64,000 nt of DNA, from positions 6,215,753 through 6,279,752 of the forward strand of contig OZ038395.1 in NCBI GenBank assembly GCA_964036045.1, read 5' to 3'. Under the pieces are notes generated by a model. The model made no database searches. It was given only the letters and a program-made list of their open reading frames with translations, and had not been told where the DNA came from. Position 1 is the stretch's first letter. Each line of letters opens with the position of its first letter. Source of the stretch: Eutreptiella sp. 'Long Island Sound 2002'. Lineage: Eukaryota > Euglenozoa > Euglenophyceae > Eutreptiales > Eutreptiaceae. Shown in pieces: positions 1 to 11,312 of the stretch. The position numbers were made by a program, and so were the translations under genes.

Positions 1-1429
1 ACGCCTGCATTGGCCACGGCACCTGTACCCAAGTGCCTGCTGCGTCCCAGCTGTTACAGAGATGCGTCGGTCGCTCAATTTTTGTTGTTTGTGGCTTGTC
101 GACCCAGACAACCGCTTTGGTGAGATTGAATAACCGTCTCGTTGGCCTAATATATTTTTAGAGTCTGACAAACGTACTGACAACAGAGCAACAAAGAAGG
201 ACGGCAAGTGTGTAGGCCCCAAGGCTCCTACATGATGCACAGCCCCCCCGCCAGGTTGGGGGCCGCCAAGTTGCAGGCGCATGAGCCCACAACGGCCACA
301 TGGAAATTTGGTGGGCGGAGTGATTGAAGTGGGCCCATGGACAGACCAGCAGGCGCGGGTCTGCGGTCGGACGCCAGCCTGTTGCACGACACATTGCATT
401 ACCAAGCGGTGGATGGCCCCCTTGATGACACGTCCTCGCCGCTACTCGGTGGGGGAGGACAGGTGACAGTGTAGCTGGCCCAAGATGGCCTTGCAGACGG
501 TGGGGGGGGGGGTGACTTTTCTGGACCCCCTTGGGCTAATTCACAAAATGCCATTCGTGTTCCGCATGTGTCATTCTGGTGATGGTGATGGTTCGGGTCC
601 CCTCCAGGCCACGCTCGTGGCTGTCAGTGGATGGGTTTGGACCTTTGGGGGGCTGGGGGTTCTGGTCAGAGGGCTCTATACCCCCCCGACATATTGAAAA
701 AATCCAGGGAATCCGCCCCAAATCCCTCTTGAGCCCGATTCTTTAATGTGCGTTTAATGTGCATCAACCAAACTGGAGCTTTCAGAACAGCACTGTTTGG
801 GACACAAGAATCAAATGTACCGCAGAATCATTATGCATATGCAACTTCGGATTCAAAACAATTGTTCCCTAAGAATTCCAGCACCAAGCACACACAGCAC
901 GTTGCATCGAACCCTTTGAGCCAGAAATCAGGCCCCACTGCGTCCTGCCTTGGGCTGTGGATAAAGACATGGAGGGCCGCCTGTTCAGATACCCGACCCC
1001 AGCCCATCCCCTCCGGGCCTTCGGCTACCACATAGGTCCTGATCATTGTTAGCCAGATTCTTGGCGCCATAAGTATTTGTCCAATGCTGGGTCTACAAAC
1101 GTTCTTAATCCATGTTTGTCTACTCAGAATACTCGAAATTTAATGGACAACTCGGAAATGATGGCAAAACATTAAAAGGACCAGCAAACAAGGGTAAATG
1201 GACGAAACAATTTTGATCCCAACATGTATGCGTCAAAATGATCAGCGTGACGTGGCAATCATTTTGAAGTGTATGTGCGGGGTACCCTAGAAGCCCCCCC
1301 CCCCCCCACCGGGGTCCCCATGGCGTCATGCCAACCCCCCCCTCCCCCCGGGGTCCATTGGTGATCCCGATGATGCAAGTATAGGTACCCTGACAATCCA
1401 GGAACAGCGTAACAGGGGAGGGAGTTTTA

Positions 1430-2640
1430 TATTTTCAGTGAAAAGCCCTTGGGGCTACTTCTTTGGGTGGCACTGGAAGCCCAGTGGTATTTCAGGTGGC
1501 GCATCAAGGATGCGGGGAAAGCCACACTCCAAGTATTCCTTTTAATTGGATTCAAGCCCTGTTCAAGTGGGCGTCTGCACTGAGGGGTGCAGGGAAACAC
1601 GACGATTGAGAGAGCGAGTGGATGGGTTTCAGCAGGCACTGCAAGACAGCCTGGCACACCATAGGTACCTACTCCAAGCTCCCGCACCCATGGGGTTGAG
1701 GTAAAGGGAGGAGCGGAGAAAGGCGGAAGACCATAACAATGGGGCAGCGACGCCCCGCTCGCTAGCCAGAGGGTGTGCGAGCCAAGCCAGAAGGGCCAAA
1801 ATCTAGCCGGCCTTGGAAACGGCACAACAACAAGTGCAGTAGGCGTTAGAGGAAGGTTGGAGGCCCGTTTATGCGGATGGTTGGTCCAAGCAACTATTGA
1901 AGGGTAGCAAGCATCGGGCGGGAGGGTTTGGTCTATACACTCCGGCGGGTACCACCTCCCTAGAAGTGCAAATATCTGAGCCCCTCCCAACGAGTATGGG
2001 GCAAACGAATGATGTTGCCGAATTATGGGGCAGGGGGTCTACAGGTCCTCAAACACATCTCAGGACAACGACCAGTGGTGTCATCGGACTTGGAGTCTGT
2101 GATCTTTGGAAGGCAAGGGCAAGTACAACAGTGGTGGGATATTGCATGGGCGGGTGCAATAGGTCCGATCATCAACATACCTATTTGGGATGCAAGGATG
2201 ATCTATGGGAAGAAAAATTCGAAAACTTGGGGCGCAAGATACGTTGGATATACTCGCCCGGGCATGCGGGGATGCAAGGTAATGATGTGGCCCACGGACT
2301 TTCGATGGAGGGGCTGCGAGCAGTGTTGAAAACCTGGAGTGTGACCTATGGGCACGCTCATGCACCTCCTTTTCTACCACCGAGGTTACGTGTCACCACT
2401 TGGGGTGGAAGACCTATCCCCAATTGAGACCCATTCATTGGTAGGGGGGCTGGGCACATTCGTGACACACTTGGGTAATGGGGGCACACATCCCGACAGT
2501 GAACACCCGGTGTGGGTATAGTGGGTGTAGTGATGAAGCAGCAGATGAGCTATATGGGTTGTTGCTCACGGGGTATGCACATTGGGCCACTCATTGGTAT
2601 TTATGGTGTGGTGAGGAAGGGACCATACTCAACCAACCAA
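1430..2640 (+). pseudogene. LINE-like pol remnant with RNase H domain and Cys/His tail
   Basis: C-terminal part of a non-LTR retrotransposon polymerase, broken by stops and frameshifts. From about 1550 a frame with several stops leads into an RNase H fold at about 1861-2340. Visible motifs are the YADG aspartate (codon 1876), the AEL glutamate (codon 2020), an SSDLES strand in a shifted frame, and a closing SPGHAGMQGNDVA motif typical of LINE-type RNase H (I/Tad/R1-like). The reading frame shifts away and returns within the domain. Around 2505-2640 a further frame gives a C-x4-C ... C segment like the zinc-binding tail found in such polymerases. The reverse transcriptase itself was not found. 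The element is probably dead. Confidence 0.75.
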
Positions 2641-2942
2641 GCACAGCATAGGAGAAACACACCTAGCCAGACTGCCACAAGGTCCAAGGGGGCTTTCGCC
2701 TTGTGGAGGCCGCGGTGGTGGCACGGGTGGGGGCCCTGTCTCAATCACAATCCGATTAAATGATAGCTGAAATAAAAGGGGAATCAAGGGGATGAAATAG
2801 AAGCTGCAATGTGTGGTGGTCCTATGACTGGTTATATAACTCGTCAAAACAACATCGCAGATAAGGTACGTGGCCGGCACACCGGAGACGGGGTCAACTC
2901 TCTCCCCCTCCTCCACACCTCAGGCAAAAGGAGAAGAGCAAG

Positions 2943-3847
2943 ATGGAAGGCCACAAGGAACAACACTCACCACAGCGGCAAGAGGCGGAGCAGCAAGGTG
3001 ATGAGAGTGGAAGACACGGAGTAGATAGTGACACCGACAGTGAGATATCAATCTTGAGATGGTTGCAAGGTCTAAGGAAAAAGAGAGCGGGAGGTCAAGG
3101 CCATGAGAACCCAGAGCTGGACGTGGTGGAACAAGAAGAGACAAAAGAACAACCAAGGCAAGAAGAGAGGAGAAATGTCCCTGGCCAGGGAGAGCCACAC
3201 CCATCTCGAGAAGTAGGGGCGGAGGGGTTGGAGAAGGAGGCGATGGATGAAGAGCCAAGGCAAAAACCAAAAAAGAAGGAGGATGGCAACAAGATGCAAC
3301 ACCCAACAGGAGTTGGAATCCATGTGTGGAAGGAAGCCCAAGAGAGGGGGCGGACAGAGGAGAAGGAGAACTCGAACGAGGGTAAATTAGGAGGAGCAAA
3401 ACCACAACCAAGGGAGGGTGAATGGCAAGTGGAGCTCCCCAAGGACATATTGGAGACATGGAACCAAGCAGTCTTGGAAGCAACAAGGCAAGGGAAGGAG
3501 ACCATGGGATTGTTGTGGGGGACAAGGACACGAAATGGGGTCAAAGTAGGGGGTGTGCATATACCAAGACACAACGTACAAACAAGAAACTATTGTACAG
3601 TGGGAGAGAAGCCCTCGCAGAGGTGGTCAGTGGGGGCACATCCTTAGGAGGGAAATTGGTCGGTTGGATACACACGCATCCGGGACATGAGCCGGTGCTA
3701 TCAGCCTTGGATGTGTGCACGCTCAACACAATAGGCCAAACGCTATGGTCAATCATACCGGAAGGAGGCCCAGCAGTTGGAGTAGTGCAAAGTTGGACCT
3801 CACTGGCGGATGGAGTGGCGTGTACCCCGCTGAAGGGTGGCTTATAG
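2943..3847 (+). pseudogene. Retroelement ORF with AMSH-type JAMM metalloprotease domain, frameshifted
   Basis: The first about 180 residues are charged and low-complexity (Glu/Lys/Gln rich). A JAB1/MPN (JAMM) domain follows. The upstream glutamate sits in ETMGLLWG (codon 3498) and an IPRHN strand follows. After a -1 frame change near 3605 comes GWIHTHPGHEPVLSALD (His codons 3671 and 3677, Ser 3701, Asp 3710). This is the full HxH-x7-SxxD zinc signature, in the form typical of AMSH, the Lys63-ubiquitin-specific deubiquitinase family. It lies between the RNase H remnant and a gag-like Pro/Gly-rich region on the same strand, so it looks like retroelement cargo. The frame break is present in both duplicates, so it predates duplication or is a programmed shift. 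Confidence 0.7.
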
Positions 3848-3849
3848 GC

Positions 3850-5349
3850 CTACACAATGTCGGCCTTGGGCACAGAGGTGGCAAACAAATGTGCCGCAAT
3901 CCGCAAAAAGACACCGGGAGTGGAACATTAGTATCATGAGCATATTGGTGGAGTATGGGATGATGATGACCCGCACCCAGTTTGGAGGGAGCAGGAGGAA
4001 GTGCCGCTGGTCCTGGTGGAGATGGAGGAAGGTGGCTGTATGGACATGGGAAACAACAAGTGGTGGACCAAATGGTTGGGAGTGGGAAGCTCACCAAAGA
4101 AAAAGGAGTGCACAAAGCTCAACGACGACGAGGAGAGTGACAGCAGCACGAGCAGCAACGGGACAACAAGCACGGACACCAAAGTCAACACGTGCACCAA
4201 GTTCTTCTCTGGGGGTCCAACGAGGCCTCAGCGAGATGCCCGATGTGGCAACACAAGCCCACCGGGGGCCGCGCTCTCAAGGGAGTGACCACGGCAGTAA
4301 GTCCCAGCGTACTGGCACTGAGAAGCGGCAAGACGAGAGACATCTTCCCTCGCGTAGCAACTCAACCAGAAAAGGGACGCACCACATTGTTAAGCGCCCG
4401 GACCAAGCCGGGATAAGGGTGCCACCAAGGGGCCCATCACACCTCCACCCAACACGGGGCAACAACCTCAACCCAGCAAAAACTCGCTCCTATGTGGAGG
4501 TGGTCCGGGGAGCCGCGCCAAGAAGTGGGCAGCCAACCACGGCAACTGGCCCAACCCACAACACCCGCTACATCCTACTTCCCCGCGCAGCACCCGTCCT
4601 CTCCCACTCCTCAACCCACAGCACCCACTGCGCCACCCAACTCCCACCACGGGGTAGAGCCGCCCGCTCCTACCCAACAACGGACAACACCCACCACAAC
4701 CCACACCCATGCGCGCCATGGGTGGCCAAGGGGACACAACCCGCAGCGAAGGCAAGAAGGAGAGGGTAGGGGGTTCGTGTTGCGCTCACCAAAGGAAGGA
4801 CTGAGCGCGGGAACTTGGAGGCGAAAGGTTGTTATGTGCCCCTGTCGGGGAAACGACCCCGCAAGTGGACATCCCAGGGCCCACCAGCCGCCGCTGGGGA
4901 GAGGTACCTCACCGCCGGCTTGGGATGGCCGCTTGGACGCACATGGCCAACGGCGCAGGCATTTGCCTTCCTCTGCGTGGACTCGATGCAGAGAAGTGAA
5001 ACAGGGCAAGTCCGGAGGCTCCATTGGCACAACCAACCAAGGGAATGGAAAGGGAAGGGGTGGTGAGAGGCCGATGGGCACCACGGCCTATGGAGGGAAA
5101 GGCCAAGGGAAGGGAAAGGGAAGGGGAGAGGGAAGGTTAGGGCAGGGAGGAAGAGGAAGGTCACATGGTGGTGAGAGGCGGATGAACACCACCGCCTATG
5201 GAGGGAAAGGCTCCAAGGGAAGGGCAGCGAATGGCAATCGGCCAGTGGGCGCCGCCAGCTGCAGACGAGAACAACACACCATGGCGTCATGCCAAAACCC
5301 CCCTCCCAAGGTGCGGCTTAGTCATAAACCTTGCACAATGGGGGAATAG
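3850..5349 (+). pseudogene. Gag-like Pro-rich and Gly/Lys/Arg-rich retroelement remnant
   Basis: Several overlapping broken frames. One gives an acidic stretch with a KKK motif and a Ser/Thr-rich linker (about 4001-4285). Another gives SYVEVVRGAA (about 4490), a motif style common in retroelement gag proteins. A Pro/Thr/His-rich region follows, then a Gly/Lys/Arg-rich tail (about 5040-5230) with two copies of a GGER-x-M-x-TTAYGGKG unit. The low-complexity basic tail would suit RNA binding. It ends near a CCATGGCGTCATGCCAA word at 5279 and poly-C. Composition-based call; no enzymatic domain seen. Confidence 0.45.
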
Positions 5350-6029
5350 AGAGCTCAAGGATAGGGTAAGATCAATGTCTTAGGCCCAACCCCAATTCCC
5401 ATCTACCGTCCGTTGGGCAAACCAAATTCAATCCCCGGCGTCCCATTCATATTCATGGGTCGCTTGGGCACCAGTTCAGGCTGTTCGGTGAATCCCAATC
5501 AGGTTCAGAAGTCTCGGACCGTTCGGTGCCTCCCACTCAGCCAGAAAGGTTCCAACCCATGCCCATTCCCATAACCCTAATACCATGTAACAACACCACG
5601 GTCCCTCTCCGGACACCCGATATGTTTCGCACACATTTCGGTGTTGAACACCCCCCTCCTCTGCCCCCCACGGAATCAGATAGGTCCACATGACGCTTTG
5701 GGGCTTGGTGCAGCTTCTGCAGCATCTCTAGCCTGTGGGGACCTTGTACGTCAAACAAAAATATCTTCTCCCAAAACCAAAGTCTCCCACTGCATAACCA
5801 GGTTTCAGACTCAGCTACTGCTCCCTGCTTGTCAGATCCGCATAGTAGAACTGGACACGTCTGAACCTTGACCCCAACAGGTTGTCTCAAGTACCATAGA
5901 GATATTCGAGCAGGATACGCCGGCTCGTCTTCGTCTGCACCAGTATCAGCTCGTTGAGGCCGCAACAGTCAATGTGAAGTGCAATTGCGATTTTCTGATC
6001 GCGTGCAGTCCCTTTTGCTGTTACAGGAC
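5350..6029. other. Non-coding spacer upstream of gene A
   Basis: No convincing gene. A short stretch (about 5795-5850) resembles 35125-35185. The sequence directly upstream of the gene A start shares with the gene C promoter region only a short pyrimidine/CAG segment before the ATG. The TATA-bearing promoter seen at C is missing here, replaced by unrelated sequence. Confidence 0.5.
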
Positions 6030-6549
6030 ATGGATGTCGCGTCAAGCAGTGCTTTGTATTTGCTTCCACATCATGTCCTCGAACGTCAACATCCCATTGT
6101 CCACAAGTGGCGGACAGCTGTATGCTGCTTTGTAGCGATGGTGACTGCAGTAGTTGCACTGGGTGTGATCAGTGTTGCAAGTGCGGATCCACCCAGTGTT
6201 GTTACGTTAGCAAGGCCCACTCTACAGATGCAGCCAAGGGCAGATGCCATGGCTGCCGTTTCCGCACGATTGCACGCTGCAAGCTCATTGCTGGCACCAC
6301 CCCCGATGTACGCAGCAGCTAACCAGCCCAGTACACTTGCTGCTGAACAGTCTGCTCAACATGCTGCACAGCGCCCGGATATGGACCGGAAGCGGATCCC
6401 GATTTATGTAGGCGGCGTGGCTGGGATGATCCTCATCATTACTGCCCTGTTGGCCACATGCTTTCGAAGCAATACCGATTACCAGCCTTTGGAGAGTATA
6501 CTGTATGGTGAGGCCCAGATTAGTACCGTTACCATTGCAGCTGTCACTG
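6030..6549 (+). CDS. Gene A exon 1: two-membrane-segment N-terminus
   Basis: First exon of a modular membrane-anchored protein. ATG at 6030 is chosen because homology with copies B and C begins just before it. The exon encodes 173 residues plus one base (phase 1). A first hydrophobic segment (AVCCFVAMVTAVVALGVISV, about residues 36-55) is followed by a Pro/Ala/Gln-rich loop of about 85 residues. A second segment (YVGGVAGMILIITALLATCF) and a short acidic tail ending in AVTG close the exon. The GTATGC donor is at 6550. Topology and localisation are inferred from hydrophobicity only. The gene may no longer be expressed because its promoter appears displaced and its Tudor exon is broken. Confidence 0.65.
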
Positions 6550-6742
6550 GTATGCCAACCAGGACTGGGCTCAAGGGGGTTTGTTTACCTTCGTGGTCTT
6601 GTGGTAGTACGAAGTTATGATAAGGATATTGGACAGGGCCCCTGGTAAAGACCCCCAAGCTGTGCGGGTCTCACGGGGGTGGCATTGAGCCACGGTTGTG
6701 CATTATGGATTATAATACTTTGGTCTTTGACCCCATTCTTAG

Positions 6743-6835
6743 GAAGCAAGGCTTTCGTGGAAGTTAGCATTGTGGATGTGCTTGACCAGGCCGCATGGCA
6801 ACCCTGACCTGTTGGTAACGGTAACAGACATGACA
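6743..6835 (+). pseudogene. Broken Tudor-like cassette exon of gene A
   Basis: It follows an acceptor (TTCTTAG) in phase 1. The first about 18 codons (GSKAFVEVSIVDVLDQAAW) match the Tudor-like exons of C (63857) and E (28808). Similarity then stops and a TGA follows within three codons, so the rest of the barrel is gone. Skipping this exon would keep the frame into the BRCT exon, because both flanking joins are phase 1. Confidence 0.6.
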
Positions 6836-7048
6836 AAACACGGCCGGGTGATGCAGTTGTCTCTTTCTTTGCAACCGCCCTTCAATGTCTTTGGAAAGAA
6901 CCTGCATTGCCGTGTTGCAGCCTAAGGGATTTGAAACCCTGAGATGTGGTCAATGTGCCGGTGATCAGGTCCGTACAAACCCATGCTGCAGTGGCTCTTC
7001 TGGAAAGACTGTGCATACCAAGCGCACCCACCATCATTCTCTCTGTAG

Positions 7049-7348
7049 GTCATAGAGATCAGGGCTGCGGTCTGCCCCGGCCCATTTTCTGCATTGCTGG
7101 CCGATTTCGGGCTTACACGCACGCTCGCCTCAAAGCTCTTATTGAGGGGAAAGCTGGGGCCGTCTCTGATACAGTCAACTCCTCTGTGGACGCTTTGGTC
7201 TGTGGTGTGAGAGTAAAGGGTACGAAGAAGTATGAAAAGGCCAAAGACTTGCAGATTCCCACCATCAGCGTGGAGGAGATGTTCGAGAGCATTAGATTGG
7301 CAGACACAGAGAGTGGATCAAGCTTTGCCAACGACGATGTTCGCTCAG
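7049..7348 (+). CDS. Gene A BRCT cassette exon
   Basis: Begins after acceptor CTCTCTGTAG and ends at a GTAGCC donor. It is 300 bases with phase 1 on both sides, a symmetrical cassette. It encodes a BRCT domain of the RFC1/NAD-ligase style: FCIAGRF, then helix HARLKALIEGKAG, AVSDTVNSSVDALVCG, the KKYEKAKDL helix, IPTISVEEMF. Such domains bind phosphopeptides or DNA ends. The frame stays open past the donor for about 110 more codons, so intron retention or an alternative end is possible. Gene D has a homologous exon at 13903-14196. Confidence 0.75.
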
Positions 7349-8702
7349 GTAGCCCTCGCCCCTGGGCTCCGCTTGAGAGGGCAGAGGCTGAAGGGAGGCT
7401 TCAAGAGCGGTCGCAGCGCTTAGAAAAGCGGGCGGGCAGTTACAAAGCGGTTGGAGGACCATTTGGGGTTGGGGGCAGACGGAAGCGATCCGGGCCTTAC
7501 CTTCACCCCCGAAGGAGCGAGGCTGTCCTGCCACCCACGTTCATCCCTTCTTGTCGTTTGCAAGTGGAGATTGGGGAATCACACTTCATGCCATGCTCAC
7601 TGCTTGTGTCTCGCGGCGCGCGCAAACAACGCCCTTGTCAAAGCAACAGTAGGTGTTGTTTCCATCAAAGTTTGGAAGTTTAGTGTTGCTCTCGCAAGGG
7701 CGGGGGGGGGGGGTAGTACCGGTACTGGAGGCAGCATGTTTGCAGCGTGTGAATGATCGTTTGCAGAAAAGGGCAATGACGGCATCGTGTTGGGGAGTAA
7801 CAGGTCATGGGCCATGAGTGCCACTTGCAGGGGCATTCCGTGAGTTCTGGCACCTGCGGTTGGGTGGCGATGCCAAAAGCCTGACGGTCCGTCTGGGGTT
7901 TACGCTCAGGGCGTCGCATTCGGCGACCGCCTGTTGAGACCTGTGCCCTCTGTGTACCGGAGAAGGAGAGGACAGAATTCCTGCACAGGGTTGGGACTAA
8001 TGGCTGGACAGTGACCGCACCCCTGGGCACAGTGTAAACACCGGAGTTGAAGGTCTGTTACCGGAGTATAGGATGATTCTGCTGTGGCCATAGAGACGGT
8101 GTGCCCGAAATGGATGAGCTCTGTGCACACAGGGGTTCGAATAATACAGCAAAACATTGCAGTAGGCTACAGATTTTTTGGGCCAGGAGCGTGGCATCCA
8201 GTGCAGCAGCCCTTAGGGCAACAGTGACCTGTACATTTGGAGGCGCAGTCGTTATTGGAGTGGGCGTGAATACCCTCTTGATCCCGTTGGGTTTGGAGGA
8301 GATGTCTGATGTTGTGCCCGAGATCCCGAGGGTTTGGACCAAGACACAGGTCCGGAGGGGGTGGAGGGCGACAGGAAACTGTTTCGTAGTCTGACATTAC
8401 CAGTGGACCGCTTGGAGGAAGAGGGTTGGCCCTCCGGAGAAGGGATTGGGAAAACTTCAAATGTGAACTCGGGATACAGTGCAGATGAAGGCGGTGAGGA
8501 GGGTGGGAGGCGTAAGAAGATATGGAAAAACACTTGTGACATGCGGCTCAAGTACCTTTGTGGAGGTCAGTGCAGAGGAGATTGGCGGCTTCACACATTT
8601 TCACAGAGCCCCACTAGTGTGTTACTGTTTGGGCGCGTACTGCAAATGTTGGCAACTCTCAATGCAGTGGTCCTTGTTGTGTTGGTTTTGTGCATGTTGC
8701 AG
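7349..8702 (+). other. Gene A intron between BRCT and nuclease exons
   Basis: No cassette exon could be supported. In copy 2 the BRCT frame runs open to 54374, but copy 1 has indels near 7630-7720 that close it, and the remaining differences do not look coding-constrained. A polypyrimidine-rich stretch precedes the TGTTGCAG acceptor at 8702. Confidence 0.5.
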
Positions 8703-9454
8703 GTTTGGCAGAAGACCCATTCCCGAAGCTTGAGTTACACGAAAACCCTTCAAAACTGTCATCTGATTCGGAGGCAGAAAAAGCACACCTGAGACATTTC
8801 GAGCAGGTTGGCTTTGATTGGTTCTGCGAGAAGGTGGTTTCCATGTCTAATGACGATTTCATGCAGAAGTTGGGTGCAGAATACCCAAGCTGGGACCGGC
8901 AGGTCAAGGACTGCGTGAGAGAGTTAAGAAATTTAAACGATCAAGAACTCCAATGCGAGTTAGTGTACTCACGCCAAATTTCCTTGATCTTACAACATTT
9001 CTTTTTTCCTAATGGGGCTGGTGTACAGAATGCGGTCGCACATCAGTATGCAATACAAAAGGACCGCCGCACGTCGTGCAAGCCCGCAGTGGCCGATGGT
9101 GCCGTGCTCCTGAAGGGCCAGATTAGGGCAGTGATCGAAGTGAAACGGGAGCAGGCTGATCCAAGCAATCAAGCCGCAGCCTATGCCGTCGAGGTCAGTA
9201 GGTATGAGTATGAGCGCACGGAATACCCAAGGGTCATTTCGGTTGGTTTTAATTACAGAATCGTGTCCTTCGAAATCGTTATTCCAGCCCTTACCTCTTC
9301 GGGTGAGGCGGTTGTAGTGCGCATTAAGATTGCAAAGGCGAAGATCTCTTCGTTCAAAGTTGAGTTGCCATTGCTATTAATGAAGCTCAAATACGCTGTG
9401 CATAATCTTCCAGACCCCCTGCCGGCCCCTCTTCCTCTTAATGGCTCAGAATGA
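8703..9454 (+). CDS. Gene A terminal exon: PD-(D/E)XK nuclease module (CR-effector type)
   Basis: Enters in phase 1 and ends at TGA (9452). The nuclease core is visible: Asp in VADGAVLL (codon 9095), then Glu and Lys in AVIEVKRE (codons 9137 and 9143), then SNQAAAYAVEVSRY. This is the D...ExK and Q motif order of restriction-endonuclease-fold domains found in Crinkler/RHS-type eukaryotic effectors. The end matches the PLPAPL segment that links nuclease and kinase in genes D and E, so the protein stops exactly where the kinase would begin. Predicted protein with exons 6030-6549 and 7049-7348 is 523 residues. Predicted role: nucleic-acid cleavage. Confidence 0.75.
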
Positions 9455-11222
9455 TTCAAGTTCAACATTGAAAATTCACCCGTTTTGAGAGCCAGCCATG
9501 TTACAGGTGCTGCCATGGCACTGAAACCAGATGGGACTTCCATCAGCATATCCGCAGGCATTAGCTTCAAGCGATGCGCACGCCTTTTTTTTTTTTATGT
9601 GGTGTGCAGACCATCCCACTCATGCTTCGTTGAAATACGTTTCATTTGTGATTTGGAGATAATTAATCGTCAGTTTTTGTCCTGGCCTTTCGTTCAGAAA
9701 AGCTCCTGTGACGCCGTGTTTTTTTTTCTTGTCTATCTCACATTACTGTTGGTGATTTGCAACGTATTTATCGGAAACTGCATGGCCTAAATTGCCTCTG
9801 CCCAAAGGAATGCAGAGCACTTGCTGCACAGCCAAAGTGTATCAGGTGTTCGAGGCAATGCCTAAAACTGGGTTGTTTACGAGCAGACTCTGGAGATTGT
9901 TCTCGGACGTGTGCACATTGTGCCATAGAGCATCTCCGGTTGTGTTTCAAACGATATATATGATACCCTGTCTCTTGTGCCATCAGCTCCACGAGCTCCA
10001 CCCATGCCTCTGCTTGCGCACTGGTATGCCATGACCCCAGTTTATATCAGATTTACCACTCATCCCAGCGGCAGCACATGATTGCCCGTGATGACGTTGT
10101 TGAAAACGTTGTTTTCACCCCTTCCCATTGTGCCAGTCATCCTGCTGGGGTTGAAGTCAAGGTGCTGCCATGGGCTGTCCTGGTCACGACATACTGACCT
10201 GTTTCCTCGCTCTCGTTGGGAGATGGTACCAGGCTCCATTTCAGCAGCTTTACCTTTGTCCGTGCGTGGCCATCTCATTTCATTAGTACAAACTGTGCAA
10301 CCATGATGTCATCTTTGCTTCCGTCTTGTCTTTGTGCTGTTCCTCTTTGGAGGCTCCGTTGTGTCGTTCGTGCAAAGACATGTGCATACATCCGGCAGCA
10401 TATCAACTGGTGAATGGGCAGTTGTACAACACAAAGGAGAACAATTAGCAGGCCCAGATTCGGTGTTTGGGCGTGAAATTGAAGACCTTCAGTGCCGACT
10501 GGCTGATTTGCAGGGACCTCATGCCCCGTCCCGTTCGCTTGCTACCGTGCAGCAAACGATTGTGCGCCGATTGCCATTCCGGTGGCAACGTGATGTCATC
10601 GAAGCCCTCATTGATCTGATGAACATGACCGGCCGCTAGCGCTTGAGTGAGAATGTCTAGAAAAATCTCTAGCACACCTGCCAACCTTGCATTGAGCCCC
10701 ACTTTAGATGGAGGACCTAGTCGCACAAGTTGAATCACGCAATGACGCGCCCACAGCCCGTAAGGTCCGCATCCAAAGCACACACCCTTGTGGCCAAATC
10801 ACGGATCTTGTTCTTGTTTGGGTTGCCAGGCAGTTTGTGTGGCCCCCATGTACCAACAGGTGAGCAACCAACCCACCTATACACAAGTGGAGGATTCCCT
10901 CCTCAAAAGGCGGACAAGTACGTACACCTGGAAGTACCAAGTGGCATACTCTTTCAGCCTTGATGGCATGCCCCCCTCCTCCGGTTCGATGGGACAGTTC
11001 CTTTTGTGGACCTCAGCAGCAGCACAACACACAAGCGTGCAAACATACACCCACCCACACACCAAACATGTGCCAACCACCTACACAAAATTGTATATCC
11101 ACAAAGACTGCATATCCTTAAACAACTTTGGAAGAAACTGTGCAAGACTTGATTCATGGTTCCAATGCATCTGAATGCACCATGTGGGCGAATCAACATG
11201 CCTTTGTTGTTGCTTGTCCAAG
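9455..11222 (+). other. Duplicated 3' flank with Cys-rich ORF and broken coding-like fragments
   Basis: The gene A frame stays free of TAA, TAG and TGA for about 110 codons after its TGA. At 9757-9963 a 68-residue ORF rich in Cys (CLCPKEC ... CIRCSRQC ... CSRTCAHC) is present in both duplicates. About 10060-10200 and 10430-10639 give further plausible protein-like stretches, the last ending in RWQRDVIEALIDLM, but stops and frame changes interrupt them. I do not recognise a family. It is probably a decayed mobile element or gene. Confidence 0.35.
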
Positions 11223-11312
11223 TGTAGTACTCATCACCAAGAGAAGAATGCAGCAGATATGTCCGGACAGAAAGTTTGTCTTGACTTCTAGCCGAACAGC
11301 TCAAGTCAACTA

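Larger units (their letters stand above)
1..11223. repeat. Segmental duplication, copy 1
   Basis: Direct-orientation copy of 46043-57642. Similarity ends abruptly after base 11223; the left end is cut by the window. Divergence is uneven. About 0.2-0.3% of sites differ through the retroelement part (roughly 1000-5900), but about 2-3% differ in the gene part (6000-11200), with small indels. Copy 2 holds 423 bp (46319-46741) that copy 1 lacks after base 276. The stretch 1-1429 holds no gene that I can support: it is non-coding repeat sequence with poly-C and poly-G tracts. Confidence 0.97.

Noticed and set aside
748-1035. 95-codon ORF in both duplicates
   Set aside because: Nearly identical duplicates are uninformative about constraint; no domain, and both strands are open.
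1427-1990. 187-codon minus-strand frame (and its duplicate at 47884)
   Set aside because: It lies opposite the RNase H/pol remnant, which has recognisable motifs on the plus strand; Pro/Trp-rich composition without domain.
2920-3574. Minus-strand Pro/Ser/Leu-rich frames opposite the JAMM ORF
   Set aside because: Antisense reading of Glu/Lys/Gln-rich coding sequence; no domain.
8334-8792. 152-codon ORF in the gene A intron with a hydrophobic stretch
   Set aside because: Copy 2 has a 5-base deletion and several non-conservative changes; the hydrophobic part overlaps the polypyrimidine tract of the nuclease acceptor.
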